In this document: piece after piece, positions 1-5,277 of the stretch | How the letters are laid out: each line of letters begins with the position of its first letter | How positions within the stretch are numbered: the stretch's first letter is position 1 | Assembly (NCBI GenBank): GCA_937967685.1 | Contig: CALBTX010000049.1 | Span: 1 to 6,476, forward strand | Length of the DNA stretch: 6,476 nucleotides | Reading direction: 5' to 3' | DNA from: an uncultured Bacillaceae bacterium | GTDB lineage: Bacteria > Bacillota > Bacilli > Caldalkalibacillales > Caldalkalibacillaceae | Program-made: the position numbers and the translations under genes | Notes under the pieces: generated by a model | Told to the model about the DNA's origin: nothing | Database searches by the model: none | The model's input: only the letters and a program-made list of their open reading frames with translations

Positions 1-44
1 TCTCGTTTCAATGGCTTGTGGATTTAATTGAATGAATCATTGCT

Positions 45-1124
45 CTAAACGTGTTCAATGGCAGCGAGAACCTCTTCTTCCCTGCTTTCGACAACCGTTG
101 GTTGAATGGTGACAGCCTTCAAGGCGGTGTCCGGATCTTTCAACCCGTTTCCTGTCAATACACAAACGATCTGTTCTCCCCCCTGGAGGAGGCCCTGCTT
201 ATGTAATTTTATCACACCGGCCACCGAAGCGGCAGAAGCCGGTTCGGCAAAAATGCCTTCCTCGCGCGCTAGCAAGCGGTACGCATCCACGATTTCTTCG
301 TCTGTCACAAAGCCGATCTGTCCGCCCGATTCTCTGGCGGCGTTTTCCGCTCCTTTCCAGCTGGCGGGGTTGCCGATTCTGATGGCCGTGGCCACCGTTT
401 CCGGATGGGCGATCGGTTGGCCCTGGGCGATGGCCGCTGCCCCTTCCGCTTCGAAACCGAACATTTTCGGCCTTTGAGTGGACAATCCTTTCTCTTCGTA
501 TTCCTTAAAGCCTTTCCAGTAGGCTGTAATGTTCCCGGCGTTTCCGACCGGAATGCACAGCAGATCCGGAGCATCTCCCAATGCGTCGCAAATTTCGAAG
601 CTGGACGTCTTCTGTCCCTCAATGCGGTGCGGATTGGTCGAGTTGACGAGTGTGATATCGTGCTTGGCCGTAATGTCCCGCACGATTTGCAAAGCCTGAT
701 CAAAATTCCCTTTAATGGCGATCACTTTTGCACCGTACATGAGCGCCTGAGCCAATTTACCTTGAGCGATTTTTTGATCGGGAATGAGGACGATGCACTT
801 CATTCCGGCCCGCGCTGCATAGGCTGCGGCGGAAGCGGACGTATTTCCCGTTGAGGCACACATGATCGTTTGGCTGCCCTCTTCCAGCGCTTTTGCCACG
901 GCCATAACCATGCCGCGGTCTTTAAACGACCCGGTCGGGTTCAGCCCTTCGAATTTCAAATAAAGCTGCACATTCAATTTTTTCGATACATTTTCGGCTA
1001 AAATCAGCGGGGTATTCCCTTCGCCCAAACCGATCAATGGTGTCTTGTCGTTGACCGGCAAATGCTGCCGATATGTTTTCAAAATGCCTTCATAACGCAC
1101 GGCTTCATTGTCCAACTTGTTCAC
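45..1124 (-). CDS. thrC: Threonine synthase, PLP-dependent
   Basis: Catalyses the last step of threonine synthesis, O-phospho-L-homoserine plus water to L-threonine plus phosphate, in the cytoplasm. The 359-residue product is full length for the short Bacillus-type enzyme (about 350 residues) and has the fold-type II PLP layout: GEGNTPL at 34-40, NPTGSFKDRG at 62-71 with K68 as the expected Schiff-base lysine, ASTGNTSAS at 90-98, the phosphate-binding VGNAGN at 193-198 and LTGNGLKDP at 323-331. The start codon is GTG at 1122-1124, overlapping the hom stop as GTGA. A Shine-Dalgarno sequence (AAGGTGA, 1131-1137) lies inside the end of hom, so the two genes are probably translationally coupled. 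The stop is TAG at 45-47. The fold-type II family also includes threonine dehydratase and cysteine synthase, but the motif set and the hom neighbour make threonine synthase very likely. Confidence 0.97.
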   Translation of the reverse strand: MNKLDNEAVRYEGILKTYRQHLPVNDKTPLIGLGEGNTPLILAENVSKKLNVQLYLKFEGLNPTGSFKDRGMVMAVAKALEEGSQTIMCASTGNTSASAAAYAARAGMKCIVLIPDQKIAQGKLAQALMYGAKVIAIKGNFDQALQIVRDITAKHDITLVNSTNPHRIEGQKTSSFEICDALGDAPDLLCIPVGNAGNITAYWKGFKEYEEKGLSTQRPKMFGFEAEGAAAIAQGQPIAHPETVATAIRIGNPASWKGAENAARESGGQIGFVTDEEIVDAYRLLAREEGIFAEPASAASVAGVIKLHKQGLLQGGEQIVCVLTGNGLKDPDTALKAVTIQPTVVESREEEVLAAIEHV

Positions 1125-2476
1125 TGTTGTTCACCTTCTACTCGATACATACTTTTCAGTTCAAAGACGACGTCCATCTCTTTAAACTTTTGCAAAATGT
1201 TTTTCATGCTTAAGCGGTTGGCATGGTGAGTAATGATGATGATTTCAGACATCTTTTCAGCGGCAACAGGTTCCTGAAACACTTTTTCAATACTGACGCC
1301 GGCATCCGCCAAAACACGGGTGATTTGAGCCAAAACGCCGGCTTCGTCCTTGACGTGCAGGCGAAGGAAATATTTGGCCACCACTTGTTCATCGGTCTTT
1401 AATTTCTTTTCTTTATAAGGAGCAACCACACGCCGGCCGCTGATCCCCAGGCGTCTGTTTTGGACAACGGTCACCAAATCGGAAACGACGGATGTGGCCG
1501 TCGGCAATTCACCGGCGCCGGGACCGTAGAACATCGTTTCCCCGACCGCTTCCCCGTAGACATAGACCGCATTGTATTCCCCATTCACCGATGCAAGCGG
1601 ATGCTTTTTGTCCACCAGTGTCGGCTGAACGCTGAGTTCAATCATATCATCCTGCCGATCGGCCAAACCGAGTAATTTCATCTCATAACCGAGTTGCTGA
1701 CCATATTTAATATCTTCCGGCAAGACACCGGTAATTCCCCGGCAGTCGATATCGTCTAAAGTGACATGCGTATTGAAGCCCAATGTCCCCAAAATGGCCA
1801 TTTTCCTGGCGGCATCAAATCCTTCCACATCAGCAGTCGGATCCGCCTCGGCGTAGCCGAGCGCCTGGGCCTCTTTCAGTGCTTCTTCAAAATCGGCACC
1901 TTCCTGACTCATTTTACTTAAAATAAAATTCGTCGTCCCGTTCACGATGCCCATCATTTTCGTAATCCGATCCGAAGCAAAACTTTCCACCAAGGCCCGG
2001 ATGATCGGTATCCCGCCGGCCACACTCGCTTCGTAAAACACGTCACATCCTTTTTCCTGGGCTTTAGCTAAAATCTCGGCGCCGTGCAAAGCCATCAGAT
2101 CTTTATTTGCCGTGACAATGTGTTTCCCTCGCTCCAACGCCTCCAATATATAAGAACGGGCAGGTTCTATGCTGCCCATCACTTCAATGACAACATGGAT
2201 GTCCGGATGGTGAATGACGTCTTCTGCGGCCGTCGTCAACTGTTCCGCTTGCACATCGACGGAACGTTTTTTACCAAGGTCTTGCACTAAAATTTTTTCC
2301 ACTTGAATGTCACTCGCCGTTTGCCGGCCGATTTCTTCCCGGTGCCTGTCTAAAATTTTGACCACACCGCTGCCCACCGTTCCGAGCCCAAGCAAGCCGA
2401 CTTTGACGGTGCGCCGTCTATTTTCCGCTGCAGACATGCTTTCTTTTTCCAACACGTCATAATCAACGCTCATCAT
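1121..2476 (-). CDS. hom: Homoserine dehydrogenase with C-terminal ACT domain
   Basis: Reduces L-aspartate 4-semialdehyde to L-homoserine with NAD(P)H, at the branch point to threonine and methionine. The 451-residue product has a Rossmann nucleotide-binding motif (GLLGLGTVGSG, residues 27-37), an NKD segment at 124-126, and the catalytic region with GIVNGTTNFIL (176-186) and DPTADVEGFDAARK (212-225). D221 and K225 are the likely catalytic pair by family analogy. A C-terminal ACT domain (about 370-445) probably gives threonine feedback control. It is a stand-alone enzyme, not fused to aspartokinase. The start is ATG at 2474-2476 or the next codon, ATG at 2471-2473; AAGGGG at 2482-2487 lies 5 or 8 bases upstream. 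Either start gives about 20 more residues before the Rossmann motif than the shorter Bacillus proteins have. ATG at 2435-2437 would shorten the extension but has a weaker ribosome binding site. First gene of the operon with thrC. Confidence 0.97.
   Translation of the reverse strand: MMSVDYDVLEKESMSAAENRRRTVKVGLLGLGTVGSGVVKILDRHREEIGRQTASDIQVEKILVQDLGKKRSVDVQAEQLTTAAEDVIHHPDIHVVIEVMGSIEPARSYILEALERGKHIVTANKDLMALHGAEILAKAQEKGCDVFYEASVAGGIPIIRALVESFASDRITKMMGIVNGTTNFILSKMSQEGADFEEALKEAQALGYAEADPTADVEGFDAARKMAILGTLGFNTHVTLDDIDCRGITGVLPEDIKYGQQLGYEMKLLGLADRQDDMIELSVQPTLVDKKHPLASVNGEYNAVYVYGEAVGETMFYGPGAGELPTATSVVSDLVTVVQNRRLGISGRRVVAPYKEKKLKTDEQVVAKYFLRLHVKDEAGVLAQITRVLADAGVSIEKVFQEPVAAEKMSEIIIITHHANRLSMKNILQKFKEMDVVFELKSMYRVEGEQQ
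1131..1138 (-). promoter_or_regulatory. Ribosome binding site of thrC, inside hom
   Basis: On the minus strand GAAGGTGA stands 6-7 bases before the GTG start of thrC, within the last codons of hom. Together with the GTGA stop/start overlap at 1121-1124 it fixes the GTG start and suggests reinitiation by ribosomes that finish hom. Confidence 0.8.
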
Positions 2477-2527
2477 ATCCGCCCCTTATGTCCATTTATA
2501 GTAAACATTTGTATTTATATAAAGGAC

Positions 2528-2556
2528 ATTATATGCCTGTTTGCGGAATGCGTCAA
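2528..2556 (-). promoter_or_regulatory. Sigma-A promoter of the hom-thrC operon
   Basis: On the minus strand the -35 is TTGACG (2551-2556) and the -10 is TATAAT (2528-2533), with a 17-base spacer. This is one mismatch from the full sigma-A consensus. Transcription should start near 2521, giving a leader of about 45 bases before hom. That leader is AT-rich and too short for a T-box or a known riboswitch, so control is more likely at the DNA level. The promoter lies downstream of the terminator of the preceding operon, so hom-thrC is transcribed independently. Confidence 0.88.
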
Positions 2557-2562
2557 GAGAAA

Positions 2563-2580
2563 ATTTTGCCACGGCAAAAT
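2563..2580. promoter_or_regulatory. Perfect 18-bp palindrome upstream of the hom promoter (candidate operator)
   Basis: ATTTTGCC-GT-GGCAAAAT (minus strand) is a perfect 8-bp inverted repeat with a 2-base centre. It ends 6 bases upstream of the -35, at about -42 to -59 from the predicted transcription start. The loop is too short for a good RNA hairpin, and the place suits a dimeric DNA-binding regulator. I do not recognise the regulator. The site also touches the T-rich tail of the neighbouring terminator, so it could have a second role there. Confidence 0.5.
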
Positions 2581-2609
2581 AAATAGAGCCAATGTCTTTC
2601 ATTGGCTCT
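2576..2609 (-). terminator. Intrinsic terminator after the serine protease gene
   Basis: A perfect 10-bp stem, AGAGCCAATG (2600-2609) paired with CATTGGCTCT (2585-2594) around a 5-base loop, is followed on the minus strand by ATTTATTTT. On the plus strand the following bases are not T-rich, so it acts on minus-strand transcripts and ends the protease operon about 70 bases after its stop. Confidence 0.8.
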
Positions 2610-2676
2610 TGGGACGTTCGCCATTGCTTTTGATCGACGAATTCAGATCTGTGTGGGGCCTGAGCATCGTGACCAT

Positions 2677-3354
2677 TCACTTTTTTCGCGGCGGCAAAAA
2701 CCGCCGGATGTGTGGCAAAAATACTTGAGAAGGTATAGCAAATCCGACATTTTGATACGATTGGATGATGACCGCATTCATGCCAATCACCCGGCCTCTG
2801 GCATTAAACAGCGGCCCTCCGCTGTTCCCGGGATTGAGCGCGGCATCGGTTTGCAAAACTTCATCATAACTGTGATCTTTCGTGGCAATCGTTCGACCCT
2901 TGCCGCTGATCACACCCATCGTTAATGTATGTTCAAAACCGAACGGGTTGCCGATGGCAAAAACCCTTTCACCGACAGATGCGGACTGCGAAGAAGCAAA
3001 ACGCACCGCGGGAAGCTTTCTGGACGGGTTGATTTTAATGACAGCGATATCTTTCTCCGGATGGCCCGCCACTAACGTTCCCCTGTACAAGTCCTGATGG
3101 CTGCCCCATTTTACCCGTACGGCGCTCAGTTCGTTGACGACATGATGGCAAGTTAAAATATATCCTCGAGGATGAATGATCATTCCGCTGCCAAAACTGA
3201 TGCTTTTTTCCAGCGGTTCCTGTTCCTTGGGCCAATAAAATAAATCAGGTAAATGACTGTGGCTTTGGTGATGCTGACGTACCCCTTCAATCGAGACGAT
3301 GCAGTTTTTTAATCTTTGGTACATTTGAGTTAAACCTGCACCCACGAGGATCAC
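2677..3354 (-). CDS. Soluble HtrA-like trypsin-type serine protease without PDZ domain
   Basis: An S1C/DegP-like peptidase of 225 residues. The triad is visible: H71 in ILTCHHVV (66-73), D102 in EKDIAVIKI (100-108) and S178 in NPGNSGGPL (174-182); FGSGMII (54-60) and AIGNPFGF (133-140) are also typical HtrA segments. Unlike the Bacillus HtrA proteins it has no N-terminal membrane segment or signal peptide and stops after the protease domain (PPRKK), leaving no room for a PDZ domain. It should therefore stay in the cytoplasm of the cell that makes it. A short His-rich stretch (28-34) precedes the domain. The start is uncertain: GTG at 3352-3354 lies very close to the AAAGGGG sequence (3357-3363), while GTG at 3343-3345 and ATG at 3322-3324 are alternatives. 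Only 12 bases separate it from the preceding gene, so the two are probably cotranscribed. Substrate unknown; a role in spore coat processing is an inference from the neighbour and promoter. Confidence 0.9.
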   Translation of the reverse strand: MILVGAGLTQMYQRLKNCIVSIEGVRQHHQSHSHLPDLFYWPKEQEPLEKSISFGSGMIIHPRGYILTCHHVVNELSAVRVKWGSHQDLYRGTLVAGHPEKDIAVIKINPSRKLPAVRFASSQSASVGERVFAIGNPFGFEHTLTMGVISGKGRTIATKDHSYDEVLQTDAALNPGNSGGPLFNARGRVIGMNAVIIQSYQNVGFAIPSQVFLPHIRRFLPPRKK

Positions 3355-3366
3355 GTCCCCTTTGAT

Positions 3367-3843
3367 TTAAAAATGTCTTCTGTTCAAGCTGAAATGCTCG
3401 GGCAAGTGATTGACATTCATCGTTGAGGGCGGAAGCGGATGAAACGGATAGGCGTGCTGATAAGGCGGACGATGAACGTGCTCTCTAGACGGTCTGTATT
3501 CAGCCCGGGGAGGTTGAGGCCGGGGAAATTTCCGAAGCAATTCATTCATTTGCTCCATGACTTGATTCATCTCACTTAACGTGTGACGCACTTTCGGTAA
3601 ATCGACATGGCCGGCAAGAGATGCCAGTTGATCCAGAAATGAACCTGATGTCTGCGCAGAAGATTGACGGGCAGCGGCAGAACGAGATTTTCCCGCCCGT
3701 TTTCTCGGAGTAGCAGCCGATTTCATTCTCTTCCCGCGGGCAGGACGTTTTCTGGTGTGCATCTGTTTTCTGGCCGATTTTTTCCTGTGTGAACGTTGAT
3801 CGGGATTGATCCACAAGCGGCTGCTCAAGGAACTGTCGCTCAT
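3367..3843 (-). CDS. Basic, Pro/His/Tyr-rich protein of unknown family, possibly a spore coat protein
   Basis: I do not recognise the family. Read from ATG at 3841-3843, the product has 158 residues in three parts. Residues 17-60 are extremely basic (19 Lys/Arg and no acidic residue), mixed with Ser and Ala. Residues 68-105 (from SFLDQLASLAG to EMNQVMEQMNELLRKF) look helical and amphipathic and could form a coiled coil. Residues 107-158 are rich in Pro, His, Tyr, Phe and Arg. There is no signal peptide or membrane segment. The longer reading from ATG at 3877-3879 adds 12 residues but has no ribosome binding site and would start almost at the predicted transcript end; GAGGAGG (3850-3856) lies 6 bases before ATG 3843. 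Low-complexity basic and Pro/His/Tyr-rich segments are common in Bacillus coat proteins, and a sigma-K-like promoter precedes the gene, so a coat role is inferred. A nucleic-acid-binding role for the basic region is an alternative. Confidence 0.8.
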   Translation of the reverse strand: MSDSSLSSRLWINPDQRSHRKKSARKQMHTRKRPARGKRMKSAATPRKRAGKSRSAAARQSSAQTSGSFLDQLASLAGHVDLPKVRHTLSEMNQVMEQMNELLRKFPRPQPPRAEYRPSREHVHRPPYQHAYPFHPLPPSTMNVNHLPEHFSLNRRHF

Positions 3844-3849
3844 GCTAAC

Positions 3850-3856
3850 CCTCCTC
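3850..3856 (-). promoter_or_regulatory. Ribosome binding site that sets the start of the basic protein at 3843
   Basis: GAGGAGG on the minus strand is a near-perfect Shine-Dalgarno sequence placed 6 bases before ATG 3841-3843. The upstream in-frame ATG at 3877-3879 has nothing comparable, so the shorter 158-residue product is preferred. Confidence 0.85.
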
Positions 3857-3892
3857 GTAGACCGTTTGAACGAGGTCATGCATGCTTAATAA

Positions 3893-3921
3893 CATCGTAT
3901 GGAACTAAAATAGAAAATGTT
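3893..3921 (-). promoter_or_regulatory. Sigma-K-like mother-cell promoter of the basic protein-protease operon
   Basis: On the minus strand AACA (3918-3921) and CATACGATG (3893-3901) are separated by exactly 16 bases. The known B. subtilis sigma-K consensus is roughly mACm, 16-17 bases, CATAnnnTR, so this is a full match. The -10 also resembles the sigma-E form CATACAnT, which uses the same cell compartment. The start would be near 3886, leaving about 43 bases before ATG 3843. No convincing sigma-A promoter was found in this gap. Such short motifs can occur by chance. Confidence 0.55.
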
Positions 3922-3926
3922 CCATA
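3898..3926. repeat. 8-bp inverted repeat overlapping the sigma-K-like promoter
   Basis: TATGGAAC (3898-3905) and GTTCCATA (3919-3926) are perfect inverted copies around a 13-base A-rich centre. On the minus strand one arm includes most of the -35 and the other includes the start of the -10. It could be a regulator site, but the AT-rich centre and absence of a T-tract argue against a terminator. Confidence 0.5.
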
Positions 3927-3932
3927 AACTAA

Positions 3933-3943
3933 AGGTGACACCT
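3933..3943. repeat. Short dyad AGGTG-A-CACCT between divergent genes
   Basis: A perfect 5-bp inverted repeat with a single central base. It lies about 47-57 bases upstream of the predicted start of the minus-strand operon and about 40 upstream of the predicted plus-strand start, so it could serve as an operator for either. The dyad is short and could be chance. Confidence 0.3.
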
Positions 3944-3948
3944 GTCTA

Positions 3949-3979
3949 TTAACAACCTTCATTAACGGCATGATACACT
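3949..3979 (+). promoter_or_regulatory. Possible extended -10 promoter of the glycerophosphodiesterase gene
   Basis: TGATACACT (3971-3979) is an extended -10 (TGn plus TACACT). The best -35 is TTAACA (3949-3954) at a long 19-base spacing, so recognition would depend on the TG extension. The same 9 bases occur in the promoter region of the next plus-strand gene. The start would be near 3986, about 30 bases before the ATG. Confidence 0.4.
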
Positions 3980-4016
3980 TCTCACTTGATACGGTTCTAA
4001 GGGGAGAGAAGAAAGA

Positions 4017-4742
4017 ATGATCGTCATTGCTCACCGAGGATCATCTAAAAAAGCGCCTGAGAACACCCTGCCCGCCTTTCGAAGAGCCATTCAAGACAAA
4101 GCCGATGCGTTAGAAATCGATGTTCAGTTAACGAAGGACCGCCAAGTGGTCGTCATTCATGATGAATGGTTAAATCGGACGACGAACGGACAAGGTTTTG
4201 TTTGTGATGTATCCTATGAGTATATTCGCCGGCTGGATGCCGGCAGCTGGTTTCAGGCTCAATTCAAAGGCACACAAGTCCCTGCATTGGAAGAAGTGCT
4301 TCTTTTGGCCAAAGAACACGACATGCCCCTGCATATTGAACTGAAAAACAATTTCGTCCCCCAACCGGGCATTGAAGAAAAAGTGATTCGCTTCATTCAT
4401 GATTATCAACTGGAGGAGAGGGTGATCCTTTCTTCATTTCGTCTGGACAGCTTGAAAATATGCCGTGAACTGGCCCCTCACATTCGCAGAGGATATTTGT
4501 GCTGGAATATTTTGCAGCTGTTTAACGAAGAGCGAGCATGGGAAAGCCTGGAATTACATTCCCTTCACCCGCACGTTTCCATGGTTTCCTCCTTATTGAT
4601 GTCACTGCAGCAGAAAGGATATTCGATCTATCCTTATGTCATAGAACGCAAATCGGAACTGAGCCGCTGTATCCAACATCAAGTTGACGGGGTTTTCACA
4701 AACTATCCCGGGAAAGTGAAAAAGATCATTTCCGCCGGATGA
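4017..4742 (+). CDS. Cytoplasmic glycerophosphodiester phosphodiesterase
   Basis: Hydrolyses glycerophosphodiesters (deacylated phospholipids) to sn-glycerol 3-phosphate and an alcohol, feeding phospholipid turnover. The 241-residue protein is a complete GDPD TIM barrel of the UgpQ/YqiK size class. Visible active-site elements are AHRG (5-8), PENT (14-17), E33 and D35 in LEIDVQLTKD (32-41), H48 in VIHDE (46-50), E108 and K110 in IELK (107-110), and the C-terminal DGVFTNYP (224-231). There is no signal peptide, which separates it from secreted GlpQ-type enzymes. The start is ATG at 4017-4019, with a purine-rich AAGGGGAG (3999-4006) 10 bases upstream. It is divergent from the basic protein gene and followed by a hairpin, so probably monocistronic. 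Family assignment is secure; the exact substrate is not. Confidence 0.95.
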   Translation: MIVIAHRGSSKKAPENTLPAFRRAIQDKADALEIDVQLTKDRQVVVIHDEWLNRTTNGQGFVCDVSYEYIRRLDAGSWFQAQFKGTQVPALEEVLLLAKEHDMPLHIELKNNFVPQPGIEEKVIRFIHDYQLEERVILSSFRLDSLKICRELAPHIRRGYLCWNILQLFNEERAWESLELHSLHPHVSMVSSLLMSLQQKGYSIYPYVIERKSELSRCIQHQVDGVFTNYPGKVKKIISAG

Positions 4743-4752
4743 AATGATCTTT
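4721..4752 (+). terminator. 12-bp hairpin over the stop codon of the glycerophosphodiesterase gene
   Basis: AAAGATCATTTC (4721-4732) and GAAATGATCTTT (4741-4752) form a perfect 12-bp stem with an 8-base loop. The TGA stop (4740-4742) lies at the loop-stem junction. Only three T residues follow on the plus strand, so it is a weak intrinsic terminator or an mRNA-stabilising 3' hairpin. Confidence 0.5.
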
Positions 4753-4773
4753 CGCCCTCCGCTGAAATAACCT

Positions 4774-4801
4774 TTGGCCGTCCATTGATCTATGATACAC
4801 T
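4774..4801 (+). promoter_or_regulatory. Possible promoter of the carbinolamine dehydratase gene
   Basis: TTGGCC (4774-4779) and TACACT (4796-4801) are 16 bases apart, and the -10 is preceded by TGA to give an extended TGATACACT (4793-4801). Each hexamer matches 4 of 6 sigma-A bases. It sits between the hairpin of the previous gene and the next ribosome binding site, as expected for a separate transcript. Confidence 0.5.
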
Positions 4802-4861
4802 GAAGACAAACGGGAAAAACTGGCCACACAAAACAGATGAAGGCCGGGAGGTGTAGTATTG

Positions 4862-5164
4862 ATGAAAAAATTGCAGCCGCAAGAGATTGAGACATACTTG
4901 TCCACGGTGGAAGGCTGGCAACTGATCGAAGATAAATGGATCCAAAAGAAATACCGCTTCAAGCAATTTCTAAGCGGCATTCGTTTTGTCAATGAGGTGG
5001 CCCAAATCGCTGAAAATCGTTTGAACCACCACCCCTTCATTTCCATCGAATACAAATTGATCACATTGCGCATGACCACTTGGCATGCCGGCGGTTTAAC
5101 CGAACTTGATTTCCAAGCGGCAACCGCCTTTGACGAAGCGTACCGACAGTTGGCCACTGAATGA
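4862..5164 (+). CDS. Pterin-4a-carbinolamine dehydratase-like protein
   Basis: A PCD/DCoH-family protein of 100 residues. In characterised members it dehydrates 4a-hydroxytetrahydrobiopterin after aromatic amino acid hydroxylation; many bacteria carry it without a hydroxylase, where other pterin roles (for example linked to molybdopterin) have been proposed. With ATG 4862 as residue 1, the family motif ENRLNHHP is at 51-58 (H56, H57) and the GGLT..DF block at 78-84. The third catalytic histidine normally sits as T-H-x-x-GGLT; here it reads T-W-H-A-GGLT, so Trp74 occupies the usual His place and His75 is shifted by one. I recall a Trp here in other Bacillaceae members, so this may be a subfamily trait. 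GGGAGGTG (4846-4853) serves either ATG 4862 (about 10 bases) or TTG 4859 (about 7 bases). No hydroxylase gene is in the window. Confidence 0.92.
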   Translation: MKKLQPQEIETYLSTVEGWQLIEDKWIQKKYRFKQFLSGIRFVNEVAQIAENRLNHHPFISIEYKLITLRMTTWHAGGLTELDFQAATAFDEAYRQLATE

Positions 5165-5277
5165 GATGCCGTTGAGATGTCGTCAGACCCAGATCATTTG
5201 GCATGCTGTCAGGCCGAGATCATTTGAGATGATGTCAGACCAGGGCTATTTGGGATGTTGTCAGGCCCAGATCACTG
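5163..5277. repeat. Degenerate 26-bp tandem repeat, four units plus a partial one
   Basis: Four consecutive 26-base units start at 5174, 5200, 5226 and 5252. Pairwise comparisons I made by eye give about 19 to 21 identical bases of 26. The conserved core is ATG at unit positions 4-6, GTCAG at 9-13 and CC at 15-16. Units 1 and 3 share GAGATG and CAGACC, while units 2 and 4 carry GGCATG/GGGATG and CAGGCC, suggesting an older 52-base duplication. An 11-base partial unit (5163-5173) precedes them. The array begins in the stop codon of the upstream plus-strand gene and ends over the stop codon of the convergent CAP gene. The unit is not a multiple of three and is not coding. Confidence 0.85.

Noticed and set aside
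1..44. Possible beginning of thrB after thrC
   Set aside because: The ATG at 38-40 (minus) meets a stop after ten codons, and a TTG at 9-11 that would read M-K-R has no ribosome binding site. Too little sequence remains to call a gene.
106..854. Plus-strand ORFs opposite thrC
   Set aside because: They are antisense to a well-supported gene, have atypical composition and no ribosome binding sites or family motifs.
2477..2527. Regulatory leader of hom (T-box, riboswitch or attenuator)
   Set aside because: The predicted leader is about 45 bases, AT-rich, with only a 6-bp ATGTCC/GGACAT pairing over a long loop, and shows no terminator or T-box sequence.
2558..2565. CodY-like half site AATTTTCT near the hom -35
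   Set aside because: Only one half of the 15-base consensus matches; the other half has almost no matching positions.
2486..2680. Minus-strand 64-residue ORF after the protease, overlapping its stop as GTGA
   Set aside because: It reads straight through the protease terminator, the palindrome and the hom promoter, and its product has no recognisable features.
4726..5157. Minus-strand ORF opposite the carbinolamine dehydratase
   Set aside because: It is antisense to a conserved gene and its product shows no domain.
5163..5277. CRISPR array
   Set aside because: The units are contiguous and degenerate with no unique spacers between conserved repeats.
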